Below are positions 20,350 to 30,492 of a stretch of DNA of 64,000 nucleotides, in pieces. Both the position numbers and the translations under genes were made by a program. The stretch spans positions 42,804-106,803 of the forward strand of contig CALVEG010000005.1 of NCBI GenBank assembly GCA_944326525.1. Direction: 5' to 3'. The stretch's first letter is position 1, and every line of letters begins with the position of its first letter. A model generated the notes under the pieces. That model did not search any database, was not told the DNA's origin, and saw nothing but the letters and a program-made list of their open reading frames with translations. The stretch is from Candidatus Gastranaerophilales bacterium. Its GTDB lineage: Bacteria > Cyanobacteriota > Vampirovibrionia > Gastranaerophilales > Gastranaerophilaceae.

Positions 20350-21111
20350 ATGATACACAGAAAATCAAGAGATGAAATCAAGCGTATGCGTCATGCAGGT
20401 CATATTGTGGCGCTTGTTCACCAAAAAATGCGCGAGGTGATAGAACCGGGTATAAGCACAAAAGAGCTGGATGATATTGCATATCATATAATAAAAGAAA
20501 ACAGAGCTATTCCGACATTTTTAGGATATGCAGGGTTTCCGGGATCAATTTGTGCATCAATAAACGAACAGGTTGTTCATGGAATTCCGCATGAGGATGT
20601 GAAAGTAAAAGAAGGCGATATAATTTCAATAGATGTTGGTGCAACTTACGGCGGAATGGTTGGTGATGGAGCTTGGACTTATCCTGTCGGGAAGATTACG
20701 CCTGAAGTTCAAAGGTTATTGAACGCAACTGAAGAAGCTCTCTTTGAAGGTATTAAGCAAATGAGAGAAGGAAATGTTCTTGATGATGTATCAAAAGCTA
20801 TAGAAAGAGTTGCAAATCGTGAAAAACTTGGAATTGTTCGTCAGTATGGCGGGCATGGAGTAGGACATGAAATGCACGAAGAGCCGTTTTTGTTTAATTA
20901 CAGTGTTGGAAACCAGTTGCCACTAAAGCAAGGTTATGTAATTGCAATTGAGCCTATGTTGAATTTGGGCGGAGATGATGTTGTGGTTGCAGATGATGAG
21001 TGGACTGTTTCTACAACTGATAAACAGCCGTCTGCACATTTTGAACATACTGTTTTGGTTACTGAAGATGAGCCGCTGATTATTACTCAGCTAATGCCTC
21101 AGGAGAAATAG
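20350..21111 (+). CDS. map: Methionine aminopeptidase, type I
   Basis: Removes the initiator Met from nascent proteins. The 253-aa product starts MIHRKSRDEIKRMRHAGHIVA, as family members do, and carries the metal ligands in SIDVGATYGGMVGDGAW, GHGVGHEMHEEP and AIEPML plus the C-terminal HFEHTVLVTEDEP. An upstream TTG at 20299 would add 17 basic residues, but AAAGGGG lies only 1 nt before that TTG, so the ATG is preferred. The next gene begins immediately after the stop. Confidence 0.94.
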   Translation: MIHRKSRDEIKRMRHAGHIVALVHQKMREVIEPGISTKELDDIAYHIIKENRAIPTFLGYAGFPGSICASINEQVVHGIPHEDVKVKEGDIISIDVGATYGGMVGDGAWTYPVGKITPEVQRLLNATEEALFEGIKQMREGNVLDDVSKAIERVANREKLGIVRQYGGHGVGHEMHEEPFLFNYSVGNQLPLKQGYVIAIEPMLNLGGDDVVVADDEWTVSTTDKQPSAHFEHTVLVTEDEPLIITQLMPQEK

Positions 21112-21765
21112 ATGAGATATTATGTGGGTTTGTCGCTTGCTGCAACTTCAAGCGTGGATACCGGAGTTGCAATAATAGATGACTTTAATCATATTACTTT
21201 TGTCGATAAGTTGTATAGAATGAATGATATTATGTATTTTTTTGATAATTTTTCATCGACAAAAGACAGTGAAATTTGTATTTCTATGGCTTGGGATAGA
21301 ACAATGTTGAACGGAAAATGGCGAATATTGTCTAAACCTTACCAGCTTGTTTCAACAAATCCGCATATGCCAAATCAGGAAAATTGGACTCAAAGATATA
21401 CCACAAGAGGAGCGGAGTATTTCAAAACTCTTACCGAAAAAGGGGCAAATATAAACAGGTTTGAGCTTTACCTCACACGCCAAAGTTTACATTTAAATTC
21501 GTGTTACAAAGAGCGTTCTCCGGCTGATTGTAAATTTTTGCAGCAGGCGTTGAAATATGAATGGGGGTTTGAAGATATTCCTGTAAATATGATGCCGGTT
21601 TCACAATTAGAAGCAATTGTTGGTGCGATTTTGGCGCGTGAAAATTATTTGCATCCTGAAAATATTAAGCAAATTTCAACATTCAAAGATACAAGTGTAA
21701 TTGATGTAATTAAAAATCCTAAGAATTTATTTGAAATCGGTCAGCAGATAGAAATTAATGTTTAA
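21112..21765 (+). CDS. Unknown protein, possible DUF429/RNase H-like fold
   Basis: 217-aa protein whose ATG directly follows the map stop codon, so it is co-translated with map. The N-terminal MRYYVGLSLAATSSVDTGVA followed by acidic and hydrophobic strands resembles the first strands of RNase H-like proteins such as DUF429. A later PVSQLEAIVGAILAREN helix also fits that kind of fold. The match is weak and the catalytic acids are not clear. It overlaps the convergent gene on its right by 4 nt. Confidence 0.4.
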   Translation: MRYYVGLSLAATSSVDTGVAIIDDFNHITFVDKLYRMNDIMYFFDNFSSTKDSEICISMAWDRTMLNGKWRILSKPYQLVSTNPHMPNQENWTQRYTTRGAEYFKTLTEKGANINRFELYLTRQSLHLNSCYKERSPADCKFLQQALKYEWGFEDIPVNMMPVSQLEAIVGAILARENYLHPENIKQISTFKDTSVIDVIKNPKNLFEIGQQIEINV

Positions 21766-22274
21766 TCTTTAGTTGCAATAAGGCTTATTGCTGCACCTAA
21801 TATTGCGCCAATTCCCATTCCCCATTTGAAACCGTTCCATTTAATGTTGCTCATTGCTTTCGCTGCAACAGTATCCATTAGGCTTGCATCTTTTTTGTAT
21901 TTGGTAAAATTATCTGCAAAATCTTTCTTTAAAGCTTTGACTGTCGCAGGATCTGTCACACTTTCTCTTAAGTCTTTGCATTTTTGACTTATTGCGTCAA
22001 TGGTTTCAGCAACTCCAAGTCTGTGAAGAAAAATTTTACTTTCATCTGAAAGCTTGTTTTTGTGAATTTCTTCTGCGGCTTGAGTAAGTATTTTAATATC
22101 ATTTTCAGCATTTTTTCTTGTTACTGAAAACGCAGAATTTACAAAAGTATCTTTGCTTATCGGAAGATAATAGCAAGTCATTCCAAGCATTCCGCCAAGT
22201 AATGTTGCGCCTATCCGCTTTGACCTTGTTGAAACCGGTGAAGAACCATAGTTCATAGATGCATCATAATTCAT
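21762..22274 (-). CDS. Small protein with two Gly-rich hydrophobic segments, unknown function
   Basis: 170-aa protein. There is a hydrophobic Gly-rich stretch near the N-terminus (IGATLLGGMLGMTCYYLP, about residues 22-39), a charged helical middle rich in Lys and Asp, and a second at the C-terminus (GFKWGMGIGAILGAAISLIA). The layout, two membrane-like glycine-zipper segments bracketing a helical stalk, is the same as in the 284-aa protein at 48446-49300. GAGG lies about 9 nt before the ATG. No family recognised. Confidence 0.5.
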   Translation of the reverse strand: MNYDASMNYGSSPVSTRSKRIGATLLGGMLGMTCYYLPISKDTFVNSAFSVTRKNAENDIKILTQAAEEIHKNKLSDESKIFLHRLGVAETIDAISQKCKDLRESVTDPATVKALKKDFADNFTKYKKDASLMDTVAAKAMSNIKWNGFKWGMGIGAILGAAISLIATKD

Positions 22275-22333
22275 AAATCTAACCTCACAGTTATTGCTTT
22301 GGTTATTCTAATACACGGAATAAATTTTTTTTG

Positions 22334-22951
22334 CTAGATGTGTAAAGTTTTATTAATCAGATTTTTTACGTTTTCAAAAACTTTTTCTATTGATTCACTG
22401 CCGTTAATTACTTTGACTCTTTCGGGATTAAGCTTTGCTATTTCAAGGTACCCGTTTCTTACTTTGTTATGAAATTCTATACCGGCACTTTCCATTCGGT
22501 CTTTGTTTTTGCCGACTCTTTGCATTGAGGTTTCAACGTCTATATCAAAAACAAGGGTTAGATCAGGCATTTTCCCGTCTGTTGCAAGTCTGTTCAGCAT
22601 ATTAATTCTCTCTAAATCAAGTCCTCTGCCATAACCCTGATATGCTACAGTAGAGTCAATATGTCTGTCGCAAAGAACAATTTTTCCTTCTTTAATCGCT
22701 GGAACTACAATAGTATCAATATTCTGTGCTCGATCTGCCAAGAATAAAAAGGATTCGCATCTGTCAGAAACAATTCCGTCATAATTTAAAAGAATTTCTC
22801 TTACCTTTTCTCCAAGCCCCTTTGCCCCTGGTTCTCTGGTTAGAACAACTTCGTAGCCTGCATTTTCAAGATAATCTTTCAGCATTCTTATCTGCGTTGT
22901 CTTTCCGCAGCCGTCTGCTCCCTCAAATGTTATAAACAATCCTTTATTCAT
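22334..22951 (-). CDS. tmk: Thymidylate kinase
   Basis: Phosphorylates dTMP to dTDP. The 205-aa product has the P loop GADGCGKTT (residues 11-19), the DRH motif in LCDRHIDSTVAYQGYGRGL, and LVFDIDVETSMQRVGKNKDRME near the lid. GGGAG precedes the ATG. It lies just downstream of the gyrB terminator, with a TATAAT-like element (minus strand, 22971-22976) before it. Confidence 0.95.
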   Translation of the reverse strand: MNKGLFITFEGADGCGKTTQIRMLKDYLENAGYEVVLTREPGAKGLGEKVREILLNYDGIVSDRCESFLFLADRAQNIDTIVVPAIKEGKIVLCDRHIDSTVAYQGYGRGLDLERINMLNRLATDGKMPDLTLVFDIDVETSMQRVGKNKDRMESAGIEFHNKVRNGYLEIAKLNPERVKVINGSESIEKVFENVKNLINKTLHI

Positions 22952-22983
22952 TTAATTTCTCCCTTGTTAAATTATAACATAAA

Positions 22984-23012
22984 AAGAGGCGCCGCATATT
23001 TATGCGGCGCCT
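22984..23012 (-). terminator. Rho-independent terminator of gyrB
   Basis: Perfect 12-bp GC-rich stem AGGCGCCGCATA / TATGCGGCGCCT, followed on the minus strand by a CTTTTT run. Confidence 0.85.
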
Positions 23013-23031
23013 AACTTTCTTTAAATTTCTC

Positions 23032-25587
<2,556 letters not shown>

Positions 25588-25644
25588 TTAATTCGTCTAA
25601 TATCCTTGATAATATTGTATCATAAACATTTTGAAATTACAAAA

Positions 25645-25809
25645 TTATTTATCTTTTGTAACGTCTTCGGCTTTTGTAATTTTGACTATATTGTTTTCAA
25701 CTCTAACTTCAAGTAAATCGGTTTCAGGGTTAACATCTATAAGTTCAAGAAGTGTTTTGGGCATAAAAAGAGCCCAGCCGCTTCCTGAGCGTGAAAGTTT
25801 CTTTTTCAT
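25645..25809 (-). CDS. 54-aa AbrB/MazE-like DNA-binding protein upstream of gyrB
   Basis: Short gene reading MKKKLSRSGSGWALFMPKTL, then LELIDVNPETDLLEVRVENN and a Lys-rich end. This is the swapped-hairpin AbrB/SpoVT pattern (a basic strand, then a proline-led helix with LLEL, then strands with an E-rich turn). GGAGATAG lies 8 nt before the ATG. It is co-directional with gyrB, which starts about 70 nt downstream, and divergent from the prepilin gene. No toxin gene accompanies it, so it may be a free-standing transition-state-type regulator rather than an antitoxin. Confidence 0.65.
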   Translation of the reverse strand: MKKKLSRSGSGWALFMPKTLLELIDVNPETDLLEVRVENNIVKITKAEDVTKDK

Positions 25810-25889
25810 AAAAGCTATCTCCATGATTTTATACTTATATTAACTTTACAAAATCATAGAAATGAGTTATACTCTAATTGTATAAGTAC

Positions 25890-25931
25890 ATTATAATTAT
25901 ATTATAATTATATAATTAGAGAGGAAGGATT
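25890..25931 (+). promoter_or_regulatory. AT-only tandem repeat and promoter region of the prepilin-like gene
   Basis: The 11-mer ATTATAATTAT occurs twice in a row and is followed by ATAATTA. This provides two TATAAT hexamers (25892-25897, 25903-25908) before GAGAGGAAGG and the ATG. The element also lies between divergent start sites and may serve the AbrB-like gene. Confidence 0.4.
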
Positions 25932-26639
25932 ATGAAAAAAGGATTTACTATCGCTGAAGTTTTAATAACTATTGGTATAATAGGTATCGTGATGGCTATG
26001 ACGTTGCCATCATTAATTGCAAATTATAAAAAACGGATTATTAGTGAGCAACTTAAAGTTGCTCAGAGTACTATTTCTCAAATGTTAAATTTTGCAATTG
26101 CTCAGTATGGAGATCCACAGTATTGGGATTATGCAAATGTTTATGGTTCTGAGTCTGGTTCTGATTCTGCACGTGAGATGATAATTGCTTTAACAGAAAA
26201 ATATTTTATTCCTTATTTGGGAGATCTTAGTAGGTCTGGTTATAAAACTTTGCGAGCAGCTGGGTATCCAGTTTATCATAAAGCTGATGGTACTATAGAT
26301 AATGGTAACTTAAATTCGTTAAATAAAAATCATTATATATTAGAGTTTGCAAATGGTATGACAATGTTTGTATATATGGATTCAATAACTATTCCGCAAC
26401 CTATGAAAACTCATATTCTATTATACATAGATGTAAATGGTAAGAAAGGACCAAATGTATTTGGAAAAGATACTTTTTTGGCATACATTATTTCTCAAAC
26501 AGGTCGGTTTGAGTGGCTAGGGCAAGGTGTATCAAGGGCTATTTTGATAAAAGATTGTAAAAATAGAAATCTTGTTTGTGGAGCATTAATTCAATATGAT
26601 AATTGGGAAATAAAAGAAGATTACCCTATAAAGATATAA
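25932..26639 (+). CDS. Prepilin-like protein with type IV pilin/pseudopilin N-terminus
   Basis: 235-aa protein starting MKKGFTIAEVLITIGIIGIV. The prepilin peptidase site falls between Gly4 and Phe5, with the invariant Glu at mature position 5 and a hydrophobic helix to about residue 30. The body contains two Cys near the C-terminus (DCKNRNLVCGAL). This start is characteristic of large prepilin families in Melainabacteria, and the product is probably a minor pilin or pseudopilin. No pilus assembly genes are nearby. GAGAGGAAGG precedes the ATG. Confidence 0.8.
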   Translation: MKKGFTIAEVLITIGIIGIVMAMTLPSLIANYKKRIISEQLKVAQSTISQMLNFAIAQYGDPQYWDYANVYGSESGSDSAREMIIALTEKYFIPYLGDLSRSGYKTLRAAGYPVYHKADGTIDNGNLNSLNKNHYILEFANGMTMFVYMDSITIPQPMKTHILLYIDVNGKKGPNVFGKDTFLAYIISQTGRFEWLGQGVSRAILIKDCKNRNLVCGALIQYDNWEIKEDYPIKI

Positions 26640-26740
26640 TTTTTTAGATTAGTCAGGCTGTAGAATTACTTTTTTGATAAATTCGTTTTTACTGTATTTG
26701 TTATAATCGCCAAAATTAATAAAAATACAGGAGAAATTTT

Positions 26741-27034
26741 ATGGCTAAAAATTTGTTGAAAACTTTAAAGAAAATTATTGATGACAACGGGACTGATAAA
26801 ATTACGATTTTTACCGAACATCTTAAAATCGACGGGCATGTCTTTCTGCCTGAGGGAAAATGCGAAGAATGTCATGATGATTTTATCGCTTTAGAAAATG
26901 CGCTTGTGTGTCGTTTGGATGATTACTGTGTCTGTGAGGATGACAAGTGCGAGTGCCATGATTATGTATGCTTCCGCTATGATTGGTTGAGTGTAAGTAT
27001 TGATGATATTACGGCTTTTAGTATTATTGAGTAA
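26741..27034 (+). CDS. Cys-rich 97-aa protein, probable metal binder, unknown
   Basis: 97-aa acidic protein with Cys/His clusters: KCEECHDDF near residues 45-53, then CRLDDYCVCEDDKCECHDYVC at about 62-83. The spacing suggests a small zinc or other metal site, but no named zinc-finger family fits. An AGGAG ribosome-binding site and a short leader with TATAAT upstream support expression. It ends at a bidirectional terminator. Confidence 0.6.
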   Translation: MAKNLLKTLKKIIDDNGTDKITIFTEHLKIDGHVFLPEGKCEECHDDFIALENALVCRLDDYCVCEDDKCECHDYVCFRYDWLSVSIDDITAFSIIE

Positions 27035-27055
27035 GAAGTTATTTCAAAAAAATAT

Positions 27056-27091
27056 AAAAAATCTGCCCCTAATTTTCAGAGGCAGATTTTG
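27056..27091. terminator. Bidirectional terminator between the Cys-rich gene and the HD-GYP gene
   Basis: Stem AAAATCTGCC / GGCAGATTTT around a 14-nt loop, with T-rich sequence on the right (plus) and the A run on the left giving T on the minus strand. Confidence 0.7.
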
Positions 27092-27107
27092 TGTATTTTT
27101 TTATAAA

Positions 27108-28394
27108 TTAATTATTGCTTACAACTTCAGCCAAAGCATTAACAACATCAACATCCCATTTTGTGCCTGCTTCTTCTTTCATTATTGAAAGAGCTTTTTC
27201 TGTTTGCAGAGCTTTTCTGTATGGTCTGTCAGATGTCATTGCAGAATAAGCATCAGCTACTGCTATAATCCTTGAACCAAACGGGATTGATTGGCCTTTT
27301 AAACCTTCCGGAGAACCGGAGCCGTCTATTCGTTCTTTTTGATATGTAATGTATGGGACGACTTCTGAGAGGAAATTTATGTTCATCAAAAGATTTACGC
27401 CGACATTTGCATGATTTTGTATCTTTTGAAAATCCTCGTCGGATAGTTTGCCGTTGGTTGCAAAAATACTTTCCGGTAATGTGATTTTTCCGATATTTTG
27501 CAATAATCCTGCATAGTAAATTAAATCTGTTGTCTTTTCGTTTAAGCCAAGCTGTTTACAGATTTTTCTTGCCAAGTTTGCAGTATTTTTAGAGTGAGAA
27601 ACTTTGTATCCGCCCTTTGTATCAACTGCATTTGCAAGGTTTTGGACAAATGCCTGCTGATAATCACATAAATCGCCGATGAGAGAGGTTAATTCGGCTC
27701 TCATGTGCTGAAGATCAGTGGTTGCAGAATCTTCATCTTCTATTAAGCGGTGGGTTTCATCAATTTGACTTTGCAAGGTTATTGATGTTGCAAAAAGGGT
27801 TGCAATACTTTCTACAAGTTCAATAAATTCATCCTGCAATTTGTTGGTCTTTAATTCAATAGTACCAATGTTTTGAGAGGTGCTGTGAATTGATATCCCA
27901 ATTGCGTTTTCGCCTTTTACTGTATCTTTATTTAGGTAGCTGGATGCTACTATACTATCACTGTCAACATTGTAACCTGGAATTTGAAGGTCGGATGAAG
28001 AACCCGCTAAAACAAGTTGCATGTCACTTCCTGCTAAACCTTTAGCGAATTCCTTTGCTAAATAAATGTTGCATGTTTTTATATCTACCATTTGCGCTAT
28101 TGATTTTGCGATAGATGTGATTATTGTGTAATCCTTCTGTGTCTCAAAATTTAATACGCATAAGGTGTTTTTTAGTGAATATATTGAAATAAGTTCGGTT
28201 AATTGATTCTTAAGACCTGATTTTTTATCTTTGCTGTGTTCGCTGATTTTTTGCGCTAAATCTTCTGAAATTAAATGTTCAGAAAGAAAATCGCCCAGGT
28301 TCAGTGCAAAAATCTCTTCCATCGGATCGTTTTCAATTAGAAATTCAGATTGGCTGAATAGTGAAACTCCGTTTTTATTTTCTTCTTTTTTCAT
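27108..28394 (-). CDS. GAF-like plus degenerate HD-GYP domain protein
   Basis: 428-aa cytoplasmic protein. Residues about 60-215 look like a GAF sensor domain, then a short coiled-coil linker, then an HD-GYP domain (about 265-420). Canonical HD-GYP phosphodiesterases degrade c-di-GMP. Here the motif LLHDIGK reads LLQNIGK (about residue 298), HHE before the GYP loop reads YQKE, and GYP reads GSP (IDGSGSPEGL). Other family residues such as HS at the domain start, NH in the second helix and VADAYSAMTSDRPYRKA remain. The loss of metal ligands predicts no phosphodiesterase activity. A sensory or scaffold role is inferred. Confidence 0.8.
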   Translation of the reverse strand: MKKEENKNGVSLFSQSEFLIENDPMEEIFALNLGDFLSEHLISEDLAQKISEHSKDKKSGLKNQLTELISIYSLKNTLCVLNFETQKDYTIITSIAKSIAQMVDIKTCNIYLAKEFAKGLAGSDMQLVLAGSSSDLQIPGYNVDSDSIVASSYLNKDTVKGENAIGISIHSTSQNIGTIELKTNKLQDEFIELVESIATLFATSITLQSQIDETHRLIEDEDSATTDLQHMRAELTSLIGDLCDYQQAFVQNLANAVDTKGGYKVSHSKNTANLARKICKQLGLNEKTTDLIYYAGLLQNIGKITLPESIFATNGKLSDEDFQKIQNHANVGVNLLMNINFLSEVVPYITYQKERIDGSGSPEGLKGQSIPFGSRIIAVADAYSAMTSDRPYRKALQTEKALSIMKEEAGTKWDVDVVNALAEVVSNN

Positions 28395-28631
28395 TTGAGC
28401 TCATGCCTTCTACTTTACTACCTTTTGTATATGTGACGGCTCAAATTTGAAAAACTTTAACAATTTTTACAAAAATTCATACTTTAGTATGGGAAAGTTG
28501 CAACTAAAGTTTAGGATAAATTTGGCAGCTCATTAAAGTTCTTTAAATAATTCTTTTGTTTTATAAAATTCAGCACGAAAAACTAAACATAACTAAGATG
28601 TTTAAAAGCATGCCAAAAATTTATTAGGGGT

Positions 28632-29093
28632 TTAATATCCGATGGCCCAGCTAAAAGCTGCTGTTGTATCATTTTTTTTGTCTATTGTTGCTATCGGTGC
28701 AACAGCCGGAACTTCAATTACTTTTGCAGCTTTTGTCAGAAGATTGTTTTCAATCATTTTGTCATCAACATTGTTAAATGATTTTAGACGATCAAGCTTG
28801 TTTTGAAGTTCTGAATTTTCTTCATTTAAAACTGTAATCTGTCGGCTGAGTTTATTCAAAGAAACTTCATTTGTCATGGCAAAGTAATAGCTGACAAATG
28901 ATGTCACGACAACAAATGCCAAAATACTTCCTAAGGTTTTGTTAATTCGTCTGATTGCCATTTCTTTTACCAGATTTTCTTTGTCGTAATAAAAGTGACC
29001 TTCTATTACCGAAGCTTGTTGTATAGGACTTTGTGCGTATCCTGTGTCAGAATAATAATATTCTTCTTCTTGTATTACTCTTGCCGTATTCAA
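28632..29093 (-). CDS. FtsL-like cell division protein downstream of rsmH
   Basis: 153-aa bitopic protein: cytoplasmic N-terminus of about 50 residues, one transmembrane helix (LGSILAFVVVTSFVSYYFA, about 52-70), then a leucine-rich coiled coil (LNKLSRQITVLNEENSELQNKL) and a short periplasmic tail. Size, topology and position 53 nt after rsmH match FtsL, which forms the FtsQLB complex of the divisome. The sequence itself is not diagnostic. The start is TTG at 29093, with GGGGAAAAG about 9 nt upstream; the first ATG lies well inside, just before the helix. Confidence 0.65.
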   Translation of the reverse strand: MNTARVIQEEEYYYSDTGYAQSPIQQASVIEGHFYYDKENLVKEMAIRRINKTLGSILAFVVVTSFVSYYFAMTNEVSLNKLSRQITVLNEENSELQNKLDRLKSFNNVDDKMIENNLLTKAAKVIEVPAVAPIATIDKKNDTTAAFSWAIGY

Positions 29094-29146
29094 CTTTTTC
29101 TTTTCCCCAACTGCCCGTCTTAAAAGCCAAAATCTTTTTCTGAAAA

Positions 29147-30076
29147 CTAATTAATACATTTTGCAATTCTTAATTTTGCACTTCTTGAAGGCGGATTTAC
29201 TTTAATCTCCTCATCACTTGCAATTATTGGTTTTTTGTTTACCAGCGCCAACTTTGGCGGAGGACACTTGCAAATCATTTGATTTGGTTCACAGTGACAT
29301 TTTTGCGAGTGATACCTAAATAAGTTTTTCACCAACCGATCTTCCAGAGAGTGGAAACTTATTACACTTATTATAGCACCAATGTCCAATAAATCCAACA
29401 CATCATTCAATGTATTTTTTACATTTGTTAACTCTTGGTTAACTTCTATTCTAATTGCCTGAAACACTCGTGTTGCGGGGTGAATTGACGATTTTATATG
29501 CGGTGTGCATTTTACGATTAAATCGGCTAATTCTGTTGTTGTTTCTATATTTTTTGACTTTCTTTCTTCTATAATTTTTTTTGCAATTCTTTTAGAAAAT
29601 CTTTCTTCTCCGTATTCTGAAAAAATTCTAACTAATTCTTTTTCGCTGTAGCCGTTTACTACATCGAATGCGCTAAAAGTTGCGTCTTGATTAAATCGCA
29701 TATCAAGCGGCGCTTCTTTAGAAAAGGAAAAACCCCGGTCTGCTTTGTTAAATTGATGATAGCTTGCGCCCAAGTCAAACAGAACACCGCCTGTGATTTT
29801 CTCTATTCCAAGAGAATTTAGTGTCTGTTTGATGTTGGTATAGGAAGCTTTAACGATTGTAAGATTTTTGAAATCTTTTAATCGTTCTGAGGCTGCATCA
29901 ATCGCATCTTGATCGATATCAAACGCAACCAGTCTGCCATCTGGTTGGATTCTTTGCAGAATTAATTCGCTATGTCCGCCTCCGCCAAGGGTACAGTCGA
30001 CGTATATCCGTCCGTTTTTGCACTCCAGTGCGTCTACTGCTTCCTGCTTCATTACTGTGTAGTGTTTAAATTCCAT
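29147..30076 (-). CDS. rsmH: 16S rRNA (cytosine-1402-N4)-methyltransferase RsmH
   Basis: Methylates C1402 in the ribosomal P site. The 309-aa product has the SAM-binding motif YVDCTLGGGGHS (about residues 25-36), FDIDQDAI, the GVLFDLGASYHQFN motif, and the C-terminal ISFHSLEDRLVK. The ATG has no Shine-Dalgarno. On the minus strand TAGAAT (30083-30088) ends exactly 6 nt before it, so it may be leaderless despite following another gene by only 23 nt. ftsL-like gene downstream, as in dcw clusters, but no mraZ, ftsI or mur genes are here. Confidence 0.95.
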   Translation of the reverse strand: MEFKHYTVMKQEAVDALECKNGRIYVDCTLGGGGHSELILQRIQPDGRLVAFDIDQDAIDAASERLKDFKNLTIVKASYTNIKQTLNSLGIEKITGGVLFDLGASYHQFNKADRGFSFSKEAPLDMRFNQDATFSAFDVVNGYSEKELVRIFSEYGEERFSKRIAKKIIEERKSKNIETTTELADLIVKCTPHIKSSIHPATRVFQAIRIEVNQELTNVKNTLNDVLDLLDIGAIISVISFHSLEDRLVKNLFRYHSQKCHCEPNQMICKCPPPKLALVNKKPIIASDEEIKVNPPSRSAKLRIAKCIN

Positions 30077-30082
30077 ACAGTA

Positions 30083-30088
30083 ATTCTA
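30083..30088 (-). promoter_or_regulatory. Candidate -10 element for a leaderless rsmH mRNA
   Basis: TAGAAT on the minus strand ending 6 nt before the rsmH ATG. The -35 candidate (TTTATT, 17 bp upstream) is poor. Confidence 0.4.
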
Positions 30089-30099
30089 GCATGCGCAAA

Positions 30100-30351
30100 T
30101 TAATAAATAAACCCATCAAGTCCATATAAATCGATGACTTCTAAGAATTTGTCGTTTGTATAATATAAAATGTTACTTTCGTCGTCTGAGTCGATTACTT
30201 TAATAATGTCTTGTTTTGATTGTGCATACTTTTCAAGCATTGAATCTGCCACCATAAGAAACGTTAAATTGTTCTGGATGTCTTCTGGTGTGAAAAATTC
30301 TAAAACTTTTGCTACATTCTCTTTTTCTGTTACTCTCTTTGCTAATGCCAT
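30100..30351 (-). CDS. 83-aa unknown protein upstream of rsmH
   Basis: 83-aa mixed helical/strand protein starting MALAKRVTEKENVAKVLEFF and ending DLYGLDGFIY. AAGGAG lies 8 nt before the ATG, so it is a well-supported gene. It occupies the place where mraZ often precedes rsmH, but there is no MraZ/AbrB signature (no DxKGR or RRF motif). Function not recognised. Confidence 0.55.
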   Translation of the reverse strand: MALAKRVTEKENVAKVLEFFTPEDIQNNLTFLMVADSMLEKYAQSKQDIIKVIDSDDESNILYYTNDKFLEVIDLYGLDGFIY

Positions 30352-30437
30352 TTTAAAACTCCTTTTTGTTCACGGATTTTTTTCTCTCTCATATTAAATC
30401 CGAATCTGCAACCATTATACTTATATATATACGGAAA

Positions 30438-30467
30438 CTCCGCAAAAAAGTTTAATTTTTTGCGGAG
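30438..30467. terminator. Hairpin downstream of gltX, probable terminator
   Basis: Perfect 12-bp stem CTCCGCAAAAAA / TTTTTTGCGGAG with a 6-nt loop. The T run is inside the stem rather than after it, so termination is plausible but not textbook. Confidence 0.5.
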
Positions 30468-30492
30468 CACTGTAATAAATATTTACAAAATG

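Noticed and set aside
25890..25920. CRISPR-like or microsatellite array
   Set aside because: Only two copies of an 11-mer AT repeat; best read as promoter sequence. No CRISPR array or cas gene was seen anywhere in the window.
30100..30351. mraZ
   Set aside because: Position fits, but size, composition and lack of MraZ motifs do not.
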